The notes: generated by a model not told the origin, from the sequence alone. 64,000 nucleotides of DNA from Streptomyces violaceoruber (GCA_000720805.1 JODI01000028.1:1-64000), one strand, 5' to 3'. Positions 16,181-25,155 are shown, counted from the first letter of the stretch. Made by a program: numbers and translations.

Positions 16181-16774
16181 ATGGCACTGGGTACGGCCAC
16201 GGACGCGTACGAGCTGCGGTTCGACGCCGGACGGCTCTGTCTGGATCTCCTCGCGACCACCCACCCCGTCGAACGCCTCGACTCCGTCGCGGTGCTGCGC
16301 GCCTGGATCGCCGGCTCGGGACTGGTCCCGCCGGGCACCCCGCTGGCGCACGCCGACACCACCTGGCTCATCGCATTCCATGAACTCCGAGGCCATATCG
16401 GACAGTTGGTGCCCGGAGGGTCGGCACCGGAGGAACGGCCGTACGATCTCGCGCTCGCCCGCGTCAACGAACTCGCCCGCGCCGCGCCCCCGGCCCCGCG
16501 TGCCGTACCCGGTCAGGACGGCACACTGGTGCGGGAGTTGGCCGGACCTCCGGCCTGCGCGGCGCTGCTCGGGGCGGTCGCGCGGGATGTCGTGGAACTG
16601 CTCACCGATCCGGTCGCGCGCGCGGCCGTGCGGCAGTGCGAAGGAGACAGCTGTCCCATCGTCTACCTCGACACCTCGCGGGGACGCAGGAGGCGCTGGT
16701 GCTCCAGCGAGGTCTGCGGGAATCGCGAAAGAGTGGCCCGGCATCGTCGTCGGGCGGCACTCACCCGCGCCTGA
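16181..16774 (+). CDS. ABATE-domain protein with CGNR zinc finger
   Basis: The 197-residue protein has an N-terminal ABATE (putative stress-sensing, DUF1470) domain with the signature LRFDAGRLCLDLLATTH. It ends with a CGNR zinc finger: QCEGDSC then WCSSEVCGNRERVARHRRR. The four cysteines and the basic tail suggest nucleic-acid binding, and the family is thought to be transcriptional regulators. The ATG at 16181 has GGCGG upstream. It stands alone between the DUF1772 pseudogene and sigU. A short GGGG/CCCC hairpin just after its stop (16773-16791) may end the transcript. Confidence 0.88.
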   Translation: MALGTATDAYELRFDAGRLCLDLLATTHPVERLDSVAVLRAWIAGSGLVPPGTPLAHADTTWLIAFHELRGHIGQLVPGGSAPEERPYDLALARVNELARAAPPAPRAVPGQDGTLVRELAGPPACAALLGAVARDVVELLTDPVARAAVRQCEGDSCPIVYLDTSRGRRRRWCSSEVCGNRERVARHRRRAALTRA

Positions 16775-17039
16775 GGGGGCGTTAAGTCCCCTTTGTGGAA
16801 CGAGAGTAGACGTGATCTCGATTACACATCGTTTACCTTCTCAACCTTCCGGGCAGCCGGCTCCATCTTGTCGTTGTGGTGGAAATGTAAAGATCGCGCG
16901 GTGGGAATGTGCGCCCATGTCCGGTCTCGTCACGACACCCACAAGAAAACTGTCGCCCCACTTTGAACACCGACCCCCTCGCCTCCGTACCTGTGATCGA
17001 GCGACCGACTGGGGGAACCCCGGGACATCGGAGGTGGGC

Positions 17040-17615
17040 GTGCGCAAGGATTCCGTCGTGGCCAATGAACGTGGATCGAGGGCCCGACATCGCATGTCCC
17101 AGCCCTCGGAACCTGATGAGGAGCTGATGCGTGCCCTGTACAGGGAGCACGCCGGACCTCTCCTTGCGTACGTCCTCCGTCTTGTCGCCGGCGATCGGCA
17201 GAGAGCCGAGGACGTCGTGCAGGAGACACTCATCCGTGCCTGGAAGAACGCCGGCCAGCTCAATCGAGCGACCGGATCGGTACGCCCCTGGCTGGTGACG
17301 GTCGCCCGGCGCATCGTCATCGACGGCCACCGCAGCCGGCAGGCCCGGCCGCAGGAGGTCGATCCGTCGCCGCTGGAGGTCATCCCCGCGGAGGACGAGA
17401 TCGACAAGGCGCTGTGGCTGATGACGTTGTCCGACGCGCTCGACGACCTGACCCCGGCCCACCGGGAGGTGCTCGTCGAGACGTACTTCAAGGGACGTAC
17501 GGTGAATGAGGCGGCCGAGACCCTGGGGATACCCAGTGGCACGGTCCGCTCCAGGGTGTTCTATGCCCTGCGGTCGATGAAGCTGGCACTGGAGGAGCGG
17601 GGGGTGACGGCGTGA
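17040..17615 (+). CDS. sigU: ECF sigma factor, SigU type
   Basis: The 191-residue protein has sigma region 2 (LMRALYREHAGPLLAYVLRL then AEDVVQETLIRAWKN) and region 4 (LTPAHREVLVETYFKGRTVN then GIPSGTVRSRVFYALRSMK). The GTG at 17040 follows GGAGG by five bases. Its stop overlaps the anti-sigma start (TGATG or GTGA). Position between the HelD-like helicase and the CGNR gene, and pairing with a zinc anti-sigma factor, match sigU/rsuA of S. coelicolor, where unleashed SigU blocks aerial growth and changes protein secretion. A GGAAC at 16798-16802 in the 265-base leader could belong to an autoregulated ECF promoter, but this is weak. Confidence 0.87.
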   Translation: MRKDSVVANERGSRARHRMSQPSEPDEELMRALYREHAGPLLAYVLRLVAGDRQRAEDVVQETLIRAWKNAGQLNRATGSVRPWLVTVARRIVIDGHRSRQARPQEVDPSPLEVIPAEDEIDKALWLMTLSDALDDLTPAHREVLVETYFKGRTVNEAAETLGIPSGTVRSRVFYALRSMKLALEERGVTA

Positions 17616-18448
17616 TGAGTGTCTACGGGGGAAACCAGGGATTCGGTACAGGTGGTACGGGTATGTCTGGCCCCATGATGGGATCTCCGGGTCCGAACGA
17701 ACACGAGACCGTCGGCGCCTACGCCCTCGGCATCCTCGACGACGCCGAAGCCACCGCGTTCGAGGCCCATCTCGCCACCTGCGAATGGTGCGCCCAGCAG
17801 CTCGACGAGCTCGCCGGGATGGAGCCGATGCTGGCCGCCCTCGCGGACCTGCCGGGCTCCGGCACCCCCGCGATCGGCGAGTCGCTCTCCGCGAAGCCCA
17901 GCCCACGGCTGGCGACCAAGCTCGTCGACGAGGTCGCCGAGCGCCGGGCGCAGAAGCGCCGCCGCAGCTTCTACATGGTGGCGGCCGCGGCCGCGCTGAT
18001 CATCGGCGGCCCCTTCGCGGCCATGGCGGCGACCGGCGGCGACTCGGGCGGCGGTGGCGGCACCACCGGACAGGTCCTCTCGGCGAACCCGGCCAAGGAC
18101 CTCTTCGACAAGACGAAGGACAAGGTCTCGGGCGCGGACACCACGACGAAAGTCAGTGCGACCGTCGCCCTGCAGCAGAAGCTCTGGGGCACCAGCTCGG
18201 TCCTTGAGCTCAAGGGTGTCAAGGGCCCGCTCAAGTGCTCCATGATCTTCGTGGGGAAGAACGGCGAGCGCGAGACGGCCTCTTCCTGGTCCGTCCCCGA
18301 CTCGGGCTACGGCCTGCCGGACGCCACCGACGAACAGGCCAAGAACCCGCTCTACATCAACGGCGGGGTGTCGATGGACCTGAGCAAGGTCGATCACATC
18401 GAGGTCATGACGTTCGAAGGCAAGAAGCTCGTCAGCGTCGACGTGTGA
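17615..18448 (+). CDS. rsuA: Zinc-binding membrane anti-sigma factor, RsuA type
   Basis: The 277-residue protein has a Gly-rich N-terminus and then the anti-sigma zinc motif H52-x3-C56-x2-C59 within AFEAHLATCEWCAQQ. A single membrane helix lies at about residues 118-137 (FYMVAAAAALIIGGPFAAMA), followed by an exterior domain of about 130 residues. It would hold SigU inactive at the membrane until an extracytoplasmic signal releases it. The ATG at 17615 shares bases with the sigma stop; a GTG one codon earlier is also possible. Coupling ensures matched amounts of sigma and anti-sigma. Confidence 0.88.
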   Translation: MSVYGGNQGFGTGGTGMSGPMMGSPGPNEHETVGAYALGILDDAEATAFEAHLATCEWCAQQLDELAGMEPMLAALADLPGSGTPAIGESLSAKPSPRLATKLVDEVAERRAQKRRRSFYMVAAAAALIIGGPFAAMAATGGDSGGGGGTTGQVLSANPAKDLFDKTKDKVSGADTTTKVSATVALQQKLWGTSSVLELKGVKGPLKCSMIFVGKNGERETASSWSVPDSGYGLPDATDEQAKNPLYINGGVSMDLSKVDHIEVMTFEGKKLVSVDV

Positions 18449-18475
18449 ATTCCCTGAGAGCGGACACATAGCTTC

Positions 18476-18532
18476 CCGGGCCCCCCTTCGCGTACGGTTG
18501 ACGGCTGCCCAGCACGTCAGAAGGGGGCCCGG
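18476..18532 (+). promoter_or_regulatory. Inverted repeat overlapping the helicase ribosome site
   Basis: CCGGGCCCCCCTTC at 18476-18489 is complementary, apart from one extra base, to GAAGGGGGCCCGG at 18520-18532. The right arm contains the ribosome site AGAAGGGGG and touches the GTG start. If transcription begins upstream of 18476, the start would be masked in a stem. A possible -10 (TACGGT, 18493-18498) between the arms would instead exclude the left arm from the RNA. Confidence 0.5.
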
Positions 18533-21069
18533 TGGCCGCTCAGGCTCAGCAGGAAACCGCGGTTCACGACTCCGCACTGAAATCCGTCCAGGATTCTGTG
18601 CGGGAGCGCGAGATCAGCGTCGAACAGGAACACCTGAACCGGGTGTACCAGCGCCTCGAGGAGAAGATCCACGAGGCCGAGTTCCTCATGAACGACGCGG
18701 CCAAGCGGGGCCAGGTCGGCACGCCCGGCGCGCTCGCGGAGCGCGACGCCCAGGTCTTCCGGGCGGGCATCCATCTGAACAGGTTGAACAACGAGTTCGA
18801 GGACTTCCTCTTCGGCCGGATCGACCTGCTCCCCGGCAAGGACGGCAAGAAGGGACCCGACGGCGCCTACACCGCCGTGGAGCCCGCCGAGGGGGCGATC
18901 CGCGAGGACAACACCGCCGACATCGCCGAGACCCTCCACATCGGCCGCATCGGAGTCCTCGACTCCGACTACACACCGCTGGTCATCGACTGGCGGGCCC
19001 CGGCGGCCGCCCCGTTCTACCGCTCCACCCCGGTCGACCCGGGCCGCGTCGTACGCCGCCGCGTGATCCGCTCCAAGGGCCGCAAGGTCCTCGGCGTCGA
19101 GGACGACCTGATGCGTCCCGAGCTCAAGGCCCTCCTCGACGGCCACGACCTTCCGGTCATCGGCGACGGCGCCCTGATGGCCGCCCTCGGCCAGGCCCGC
19201 ACGCACACCATGCGGGACATCGTCGCCTCCATCCAGGCCGAGCAGGACATGGTCATCCGCGCCCCCGCCGCCTCCGTGACATACGTCGAGGGCGGCCCCG
19301 GCACCGGCAAGACGGCCGTCGCCCTGCACCGGGCCGCCTATCTGCTCTACCAGGACCGCCGCCGGTACGCGGGCGGCATCCTGATCGTCTCCCCGACCCC
19401 GCTGCTGGTGGCGTACACCGAGGGCGTGCTGCCCTCCCTCGGCGAGGAGGGCCAGGTCGCCATCCGGGCCATCGGTTCCCTGGTCGACGGCGCCGAGGCC
19501 ACGCTGTACGACTCCCCGGCCACCGCCCGCGCCAAGGGCTCGTACCGCATGCTGAGGGTGCTGCGGAAGGCGGCCCGCGGAGCGCTGGAGACGGGCGCCG
19601 GCCCGCGCACGGGTCCCTCCGGCCGACCAGCCCCCGGCCGGCTCGCCTTCGGTCAGCTCGCCTTCGGCGACGAGGGAGACGAGAGCGACGAGAGCGACGA
19701 GAGCCACCAGGGCAGTGTGAACGGTGAGGACGCCGTCAACGGTGACGGAAGCCATGACGCCCGTACGGCGTCGCAGGCCCCCGCCGGCTCCCCGACCCGC
19801 CTCAGGGTCGTCGCCTTCGGGCGGCGGCTGGAGCTGGAGGCCGCCGAGCTGGACCGCATCCGGCAGAGCGCCCTCGGCGGCACCGCCCCCGTGAACCTCC
19901 TGCGCCCGCGCGCCCGCAAGCTGCTCCTGGACGCCCTGTGGGCGCACTCCGGCGCGGCCGGCCGGCACACCGACCCGGAGCTGGCCGCCGAGCTGCGCTC
20001 CTCCTTCGACGAGGACGTCAGCTCCGAGGACAGCTTCATCGAGTTCCTCGACGCCTGGTGGCCGGAGCTGACCCCGAGGGCCGTCCTGGACGCCATGGCC
20101 GACGAGCGGCGCCTGGGCCGCTGGGCCCGTCGGATCCTCAACCCCGGCGAGGTCCGCAAGGTCGCCCGCTCGCTGCGCCGTGAGGGCCTGTCCGTACACG
20201 ACATCGCGTTGCTCGACGAGCTCCAGGCGATCCTCGGCGCCCCGGCCCGCCCCCGCCGCAAGCGTGAGGCGGACCCGCTGGACCAGCTCACCGGCCTGGA
20301 GGAGCTGATGCCGGTGCGCGAGGAGACCCAGCGCGAGCGGGCCGAGCGGCTCGCCCAGGAGCGCACCGAGTACGCGCACGTCATCGTCGACGAGGCCCAG
20401 GACGTCACCCCGATGCAGTGGCGCATGATCGGCCGCCGGGGCCGGCACGCCACCTGGACGGTCGTCGGCGACCCGGCCCAGTCCTCCTGGTCCGACCCCG
20501 ACGAGGCCGCCGAGGCCCGCGACGAGGCCCTCGGCACCCGCCCCCGCCGCCGCTTCCGGCTCACGGTCAACTACCGCAACCCGGCCGAGATCGCCGAGCT
20601 CGCCGCGAAGGTACTGGCGCTCGCCATGCCGGGCTCCCCGTCCCCGTCGGCGGTGCGCTCCACCGGCGTACAGCCGCGTTTCGTGGCGACGGACAGGGGA
20701 CAGGGCGCGGGACACGGCGCTGTCGTCCGGGACTCCCTCGCCGAGACGGTCCGCGCCGAGGCCGCACTCCTGCTCGACCGCGTGGACGGCACGGTCGGTG
20801 TCGTCGTCGCCATGAGCCGCCGAGAGGAGGCCAGGCGCTGGCTGGCCGGACTCGGCGACCGGGTGGTGGCCCTCGGCAGCCTGGAGGCCAAGGGCCTGGA
20901 GTACGACGCGACGGTGGTCGTCTCCCCGGCGGAGATCGCGGACGAGTCCCCGGCCGGCCTGCGGGTGCTGTACGTGGCCCTGACCCGGGCGACGCAGCAG
21001 CTCACGGTAGTGTCGGGGGAGCGGGACGCACCGGACGCGAACGGGGTGCCGGACCTGCTGCGGGACTGA
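18532..21069 (+). CDS. HelD-like superfamily 1 helicase
   Basis: The 845-residue protein has a long charged N-terminal coiled coil (VREREISVEQEHLNRVYQRL). Walker A follows at 254-261 (GGPGTGKT), with Walker B near residue 621 (VIVDEAQDV), motif IV (VNYRNPAEIAELA) and a C-terminal VLYVALTRATQQL. The layout fits actinobacterial HelD/HelR, which bind RNA polymerase and clear stalled or rifamycin-blocked complexes, rather than UvrD. An acidic, low-complexity insertion (GDESDESDES, about residues 370-420) interrupts domain 1A. No obvious rifamycin-associated palindrome was seen upstream. It starts at a GTG and lies 83 bases after rsuA, so it is possibly a separate unit. Confidence 0.85.
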   Translation: MAAQAQQETAVHDSALKSVQDSVREREISVEQEHLNRVYQRLEEKIHEAEFLMNDAAKRGQVGTPGALAERDAQVFRAGIHLNRLNNEFEDFLFGRIDLLPGKDGKKGPDGAYTAVEPAEGAIREDNTADIAETLHIGRIGVLDSDYTPLVIDWRAPAAAPFYRSTPVDPGRVVRRRVIRSKGRKVLGVEDDLMRPELKALLDGHDLPVIGDGALMAALGQARTHTMRDIVASIQAEQDMVIRAPAASVTYVEGGPGTGKTAVALHRAAYLLYQDRRRYAGGILIVSPTPLLVAYTEGVLPSLGEEGQVAIRAIGSLVDGAEATLYDSPATARAKGSYRMLRVLRKAARGALETGAGPRTGPSGRPAPGRLAFGQLAFGDEGDESDESDESHQGSVNGEDAVNGDGSHDARTASQAPAGSPTRLRVVAFGRRLELEAAELDRIRQSALGGTAPVNLLRPRARKLLLDALWAHSGAAGRHTDPELAAELRSSFDEDVSSEDSFIEFLDAWWPELTPRAVLDAMADERRLGRWARRILNPGEVRKVARSLRREGLSVHDIALLDELQAILGAPARPRRKREADPLDQLTGLEELMPVREETQRERAERLAQERTEYAHVIVDEAQDVTPMQWRMIGRRGRHATWTVVGDPAQSSWSDPDEAAEARDEALGTRPRRRFRLTVNYRNPAEIAELAAKVLALAMPGSPSPSAVRSTGVQPRFVATDRGQGAGHGAVVRDSLAETVRAEAALLLDRVDGTVGVVVAMSRREEARRWLAGLGDRVVALGSLEAKGLEYDATVVVSPAEIADESPAGLRVLYVALTRATQQLTVVSGERDAPDANGVPDLLRD

Positions 21070-21116
21070 TTCCTATGAACTCCCCGGACGGGAATGGCCT
21101 TCGGGCATCCGTTTGT

Positions 21117-21265
21117 TAGCCTGGACGTGGCACCGGCCCGATCCAAGCCCCCGGGCCCAACCTTCGTCGCTACGAGCGACCACTTGCCGCGAGGCGAGCA
21201 TGGCGGGTCGGTGTCATTAGCGTTCGAGAGGCCCACGTCACCCTGTGACGTGGGCCTCTCTTCTT
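21117..21265 (+). ncRNA. Candidate structured small RNA between helicase and malic enzyme genes
   Basis: A chain of four hairpins fills this gap. GGCCCG/CGGGCC (21135-21157) has a C-rich loop. GTCGCT-ACG-AGCGAC lies at 21166-21180. CTTGCC-GCGA-GGCGAG (21183-21198) closes a GNRA tetraloop. The last is a perfect 16-bp stem (21226-21260) followed by TTCTT, a typical intrinsic terminator in the forward direction. TAGCCT at 21117-21122 could be a -10. No reading frame is convincing. The place corresponds to where I recall a small RNA (scr2952, possibly the 6C family) in S. coelicolor; that link is unverified. It could also be a leader of the malic enzyme gene. Confidence 0.5.
21226..21260 (+). terminator. 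Perfect 16-bp stem terminator
   Basis: GAGAGGCCCACGTCAC (21226-21241) pairs exactly with GTGACGTGGGCCTCTC (21245-21260) around a three-base loop. TTCTTGG follows. It ends either the helicase transcript or the small RNA candidate and lies 118 bases before the malic enzyme start. Confidence 0.9.
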
Positions 21266-21378
21266 GGTCTGCTGCGAACAAAACGTTCGCAATCCCACCC
21301 GGCTACCGCCTACTCGGCGGTAGGTGCGACGATCGGACCGCATCCAGCGTCACACGGTGAAAGCAGAGGAAGTCGGCC

Positions 21379-22794
21379 ATGGCAACGGCGCCCAGCGTCT
21401 CCTACTCGATGACGGTCCGGCTGGAGGTGCCCGCGAGCGGAACCGCGGTCTCCCAGCTCACCGGAGCCGTCGAGTCCCACGGAGGCTCGGTCACCGGCCT
21501 CGACGTCACTGCTTCCGGACACGAGAAGCTCCGGATCGACGTCACCATCGCGGCCACCTCCACCGCGCACGCCGACGAGATCGTCGAGCAGCTGCGCGGC
21601 ATCGAGGGCGTCACGCTCGGCAAGGTCTCCGACCGTACGTTCCTCATGCACCTCGGCGGCAAGATCGAGATGCAGTCCAAGCACCCCATCCGCAACCGTG
21701 ACGATCTCTCGATGATCTACACGCCGGGTGTCGCCCGCGTCTGCATGGCCATCGCCGAGAACCCCGAGGACGCCCGCCGCCTCACCATCAAGCGCAACTC
21801 CGTTGCGGTCGTGACGGACGGCTCGGCCGTGCTGGGCCTCGGCAACATCGGCCCGAAGGCCGCGCTGCCGGTCATGGAGGGCAAGGCGGCCCTCTTCAAG
21901 CGGTTCGCCGGCATCGACGCCTGGCCGCTGTGCCTGGACACCCAGGACACCGACGCGATCGTCGAGATCGTCAAGGCGATCGCCCCCGGGTTCGCCGGCA
22001 TCAACCTCGAGGACATCTCCGCGCCGCGCTGCTTCGAGATCGAGGCGCGGCTGCGCGAGGCCCTCGACATCCCCGTCTTCCACGACGACCAGCACGGCAC
22101 GGCGATCGTCGTCCTGGCCGCGCTCACCAACGCACTTCGCGTGGCGGGCAAGGCAATTGAGAACATCCGGGTCGTCATGTCCGGTGCCGGCGCGGCCGGG
22201 ACGGCCATCCTCAAGCTGCTGATCGCGGCGGGCGTGAAGAACGCCGTCGTCGCCGACATCCACGGCGTCGTGCACGCCGGCCGCGAGGACCTCGTCGACG
22301 CCGCCCCCGGCTCGGCGCTGCGCTGGATCGCCGACAACACCAACCCCGAGAACCTCACCGGCACGTTGAAGGAGGCCGTGCGCGGCGCGGACGTCTTCAT
22401 CGGTGTCTCGGCCCCGAACGTGCTCGACGGCGACGACGTGGCCGCGATGGCCGACGACGCCATCGTCTTCGCGCTCGCGAATCCGGACCCCGAGGTGGAC
22501 CCGGCGATCGCCCGCCAGACGGCGGCGGTTGTTGCCACCGGCCGCTCCGACTTCCCGAACCAGATCAACAACGTGCTGGTCTTCCCGGGCGTCTTCCGCG
22601 GTCTGCTGGACGCGCAGTCCCGCACGGTCAACACGGAGATGATGATCGCCGCCGCGAAGGCGCTGGCCGACGTGGTGTCCGAGGACGAGCTGAACGCGAA
22701 CTACATCGTCCCGAGCGTCTTCAACGAGAAGGTCGCGGGCGCGGTCGCGGGGGCCGTGCGGGAGGCCGCGAAAGCGGCAGGCGTAGCCTCGTAG
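21379..22794 (+). CDS. NAD-type malic enzyme with N-terminal ACT domain
   Basis: The 471-residue cytoplasmic enzyme converts malate to pyruvate and CO2 with reduction of NAD(P). Residues 8-85 form an ACT-like regulatory domain ([20 protein letters not shown]). The malic enzyme N-domain follows ([45 protein letters not shown]). The nucleotide-binding fold carries [12 protein letters not shown], and later [10 protein letters not shown]. Position next to hupA matches the malate oxidoreductase SCO2951, which I recall as NAD-dependent. The ATG at 21379 has AGAGGAAG upstream. It is monocistronic, with hairpins on both sides. Confidence 0.93.
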   Translation: MATAPSVSYSMTVRLEVPASGTAVSQLTGAVESHGGSVTGLDVTASGHEKLRIDVTIAATSTAHADEIVEQLRGIEGVTLGKVSDRTFLMHLGGKIEMQSKHPIRNRDDLSMIYTPGVARVCMAIAENPEDARRLTIKRNSVAVVTDGSAVLGLGNIGPKAALPVMEGKAALFKRFAGIDAWPLCLDTQDTDAIVEIVKAIAPGFAGINLEDISAPRCFEIEARLREALDIPVFHDDQHGTAIVVLAALTNALRVAGKAIENIRVVMSGAGAAGTAILKLLIAAGVKNAVVADIHGVVHAGREDLVDAAPGSALRWIADNTNPENLTGTLKEAVRGADVFIGVSAPNVLDGDDVAAMADDAIVFALANPDPEVDPAIARQTAAVVATGRSDFPNQINNVLVFPGVFRGLLDAQSRTVNTEMMIAAAKALADVVSEDELNANYIVPSVFNEKVAGAVAGAVREAAKAAGVAS

Positions 22795-22852
22795 GAGGCT
22801 GTGAGGATTACCACGGCGGGCTTGATATCGGCGCGTCGTGGAACCCGGGGTC

Positions 22853-22881
22853 CTTGGCCGCCGTTTATCGTGGCGGCCAAG
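22853..22881 (+). terminator. Hairpin after malic enzyme
   Basis: CTTGGCCGCC and GGCGGCCAAG form a perfect 10-bp stem with a nine-base loop, 58 bases after the stop. The remaining sequence to 23069 is the hupA leader, with no gene recognised. Confidence 0.8.
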
Positions 22882-23069
22882 CTCGGGCCCTCTTTTCGTG
22901 TGACCCCCTCGGGTGTTCTCACGACTTCCACGGGTGCCGGATTGGCTTTCCCGCCGCAGGTAGGGGCAGGATGCGTCCCTGGGCGCGAGGGCATCGGCTT
23001 CACAGCGCCCAACATGCGGCTCCGCCGCGTGGCACGCCTCAATGGCAAGAAGAACACGGGAGTAACAAC

Positions 23070-23351
23070 ATGAACCGCAGTGAGCTGGTGGCCGCGCTGG
23101 CCGACCGCGCCGAGGTGACCCGCAAGGACGCCGACGCCGTTCTGGCCGCGTTCGCCGAGACCGTCGGCGAGATCGTCGCCAAGGGCGACGAGAAGGTCAC
23201 CATCCCCGGCTTCCTGACTTTCGAGCGCACCCACCGTGCCGCTCGTACCGCGCGCAACCCGCAGACCGGTGACCCGATCCAGATCCCGGCCGGCTACAGC
23301 GTCAAGGTCTCCGCGGGCAGCAAGCTCAAGGAAGCCGCCAAGGGCAAGTAA
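23070..23351 (+). CDS. hupA: HU-family nucleoid protein
   Basis: The 93-residue protein is a complete HU: NRSELVAALADRAEVTRKDA, then GFLTFERTHRAARTARNPQT with the arm motif ARNPQTGDPIQIPAGYSVK. It binds and bends DNA as a dimer. It lacks the long lysine-rich tail of the second Streptomyces HU (HupS), so it corresponds to the vegetative HupA. The ATG at 23070 follows ACGGGAG by seven bases. The leader is long, about 270 bases from the previous gene, as expected for a strongly and separately expressed gene. A perfect terminator follows. Confidence 0.93.
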   Translation: MNRSELVAALADRAEVTRKDADAVLAAFAETVGEIVAKGDEKVTIPGFLTFERTHRAARTARNPQTGDPIQIPAGYSVKVSAGSKLKEAAKGK

Positions 23352-23398
23352 GCCTTCACGTACGCGGCGGGACCTGCGTACGAGGCTCAGCAACGCGA

Positions 23399-23433
23399 AT
23401 GGGGCGGCCACCCGGTGAGGGTGGCCGCCCCAT
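23399..23433 (+). terminator. Perfect 15-bp stem terminator after hupA
   Basis: ATGGGGCGGCCACCC pairs with GGGTGGCCGCCCCAT around GGTGA. It can serve hupA and also transcripts arriving from murA on the other strand. Confidence 0.88.
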
Positions 23434-23493
23434 CGTCATGGGCGAAGGGCCTGTCGCCAAAGGGCCGGTTCGACGAGGCGGGAGACGAGGCAG

Positions 23494-23556
23494 GATCAGC
23501 CGAGGCCCTTGCCGGGCAGTTCGACCTTCGCGCCCGGCTCGACCGACTTCTCCATG
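23494..23556 (-). repeat. Duplicated 3' end of murA
   Basis: This 63-base block is a diverged copy of the last codons and stop of murA, displaced by 137 bases. It encodes MEKSVEPGAKVELPGKGLG and a stop; the true murA end is MEKLVELGAKVELPGKALG. Flanking sequence (GGCCGGTTCG and CGAGG before the stop) is also repeated. The spacer at 23557-23630 is extremely GC-rich and self-complementary. Confidence 0.85.
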
Positions 23557-23632
23557 CTGGGTCCGTCCGGGGGCCGACCCCCGGGCCCCCGGCCCGGAGC
23601 GGCGCGCCCCGGGCCGGTTCGGCGAGGTGCGA

Positions 23633-24979
23633 TCAGCCGAGGGCCTTGCCGGGCAGCTCGACCTTCGCGCCCAGTTCGACCAGCTTCTCCATGAAGTTCT
23701 CGTAGCCGCGGTTGATCAGCTCGATGCCGTGGACGCGGGAGGTGCCCTGGGCCGCGAGGGCGGCGATCAGGTAGGAGAAGCCGCCGCGGAGGTCGGGGAT
23801 GACCAGGTCGGCGCCCTGGAGCTTGGTGGGGCCCGACACGACCGCGGAGTGCAGGAAGTTGCGCTGGCCGAAGCGGCAGTTCGAGCCGCCCAGGCACTCA
23901 CGGTAGAGCTGGATGTGCGCGCCCATCTGGTTGAGCGCGGAGGTGAAGCCGAGGCGGGACTCGTACACCGTCTCGTGGATGATGGACAGCCCCGTCGCCT
24001 GGGTGAGGGCGACGACCAGCGGCTGCTGCCAGTCCGTCTGGAAGCCGGGGTGCACGTCCGTTTCGAGGGCGATGGACTTCAACTGGCCGCCGGGGTGCCA
24101 GAAGCGGATGCCCTCGTCGTCGATGCGGAAGGCACCGCCCACCTTCCGGTAGGTGTTGAGGAACGTCATCATCGAGCGCTGCTGGGCGCCCTTGACGTAG
24201 ATGTTGCCCTCGGTGGCCAGCGCCGCGGACGCCCAGGAGGCGGCCTCCAGGCGGTCCGGCAGGGCGCGGTGGTCGTAGCCGCCGAGATGGTCCACACCGG
24301 TGACGCGGATGGTGCGGTCGGTGTCCATCGCGATGATGGCGCCCATCTTCTGCAGGACGCAGATGAGGTCCTCGATCTCCGGCTCCACGGCCGCGTTCGA
24401 GAGTTCGGTGACGCCCTCGGCGAGGACCGCCGTCAGCAGGACCTGCTCGGTCGCGCCGACGGACGGGTACGGCAGCCGGATCTTGGTGCCCCGCAGTCGC
24501 TGCGGCGCCTCCAGGTACTGGCCGTCCGCCCGCTTCTCGATCCGCGCGCCGAACTGCCGCAGTACCTCGAAGTGGAAGTCGATCGGCCGGCCGCCGATGT
24601 CGCAGCCGCCGAGACCGGGGATGAACGCGTGCCCCAGGCGGTGCAGCAGCGGGCCGCAGAAGAGGATCGGGATGCGCGACGAGCCCGCGTGGGCGTCGAT
24701 GTCGGCGACGTTCGCGCTCTCCACGTGGGAGGGATCCATCACCAGCTCGCCCGGTTCCTCACCCGGACGGACCGTCACGCCGTGCAGTTGCAGCAGACCG
24801 CGTACGACCCGCACGTCACGGATGTCCGGAACGTTGCGCAGTCGACTCGGCTCACTGCCGAGCAGGGCGGCGACCATGGCCTTCGGTACGAGGTTCTTCG
24901 CACCGCGGACCCGGATCTCGCCTTCCAGCGGGGTTCCGCCGTGGACAAGCAGTACGTCGTCATTGCCGTTGACGGTCAT
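23633..24979 (-). CDS. murA: UDP-N-acetylglucosamine 1-carboxyvinyltransferase
   Basis: The 448-residue cytosolic enzyme transfers enolpyruvate from PEP to UDP-GlcNAc, the first committed step of peptidoglycan synthesis. It shows the N-terminal RVRGAKNLVPKAMVAALL and the catalytic-loop motif GGCDIGGRPIDFHFEVL, with the reactive cysteine at about C126. That cysteine is replaced by Asp in fosfomycin-resistant mycobacterial enzymes, so this copy should be fosfomycin-sensitive. The start ATG at 24979 is divergent from the YqgE gene. Its 3' end has been partly duplicated downstream. Confidence 0.94.
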   Translation of the reverse strand: MTVNGNDDVLLVHGGTPLEGEIRVRGAKNLVPKAMVAALLGSEPSRLRNVPDIRDVRVVRGLLQLHGVTVRPGEEPGELVMDPSHVESANVADIDAHAGSSRIPILFCGPLLHRLGHAFIPGLGGCDIGGRPIDFHFEVLRQFGARIEKRADGQYLEAPQRLRGTKIRLPYPSVGATEQVLLTAVLAEGVTELSNAAVEPEIEDLICVLQKMGAIIAMDTDRTIRVTGVDHLGGYDHRALPDRLEAASWASAALATEGNIYVKGAQQRSMMTFLNTYRKVGGAFRIDDEGIRFWHPGGQLKSIALETDVHPGFQTDWQQPLVVALTQATGLSIIHETVYESRLGFTSALNQMGAHIQLYRECLGGSNCRFGQRNFLHSAVVSGPTKLQGADLVIPDLRGGFSYLIAALAAQGTSRVHGIELINRGYENFMEKLVELGAKVELPGKALG

Positions 24980-25127
24980 GTATCTCGCGTTCCGATGAGT
25001 GGGGCAGGGGCACAGGAGGGAAAGGGTAATCGCCGCCCACCCCCCTTCTGTAAGCCCGAGGCCCCTCCATCTCCGTCATAGGTCTGTCACAACACGAACG
25101 GTTCCGCGCCGGGCACATGCGGTCACC

Positions 25128-25155
25128 GGTGTGCTCCGTGCGCACGGAGCACACC
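25128..25155. promoter_or_regulatory. 28-bp perfect palindrome between murA and yqgE
   Basis: GGTGTGCTCCGTGC is followed directly by its exact complement, with no spacer. It sits between two divergent genes, so it is not a terminator for either. It may be an operator for a dimeric regulator or form a cruciform. No regulator for it can be named. Confidence 0.75.

Noticed and set aside
22801..23073. A possible short gene in the hupA leader.
   Set aside because: It crosses the terminator hairpin of the malic enzyme gene and has no coding-like composition. The region is better explained as terminator plus hupA leader.
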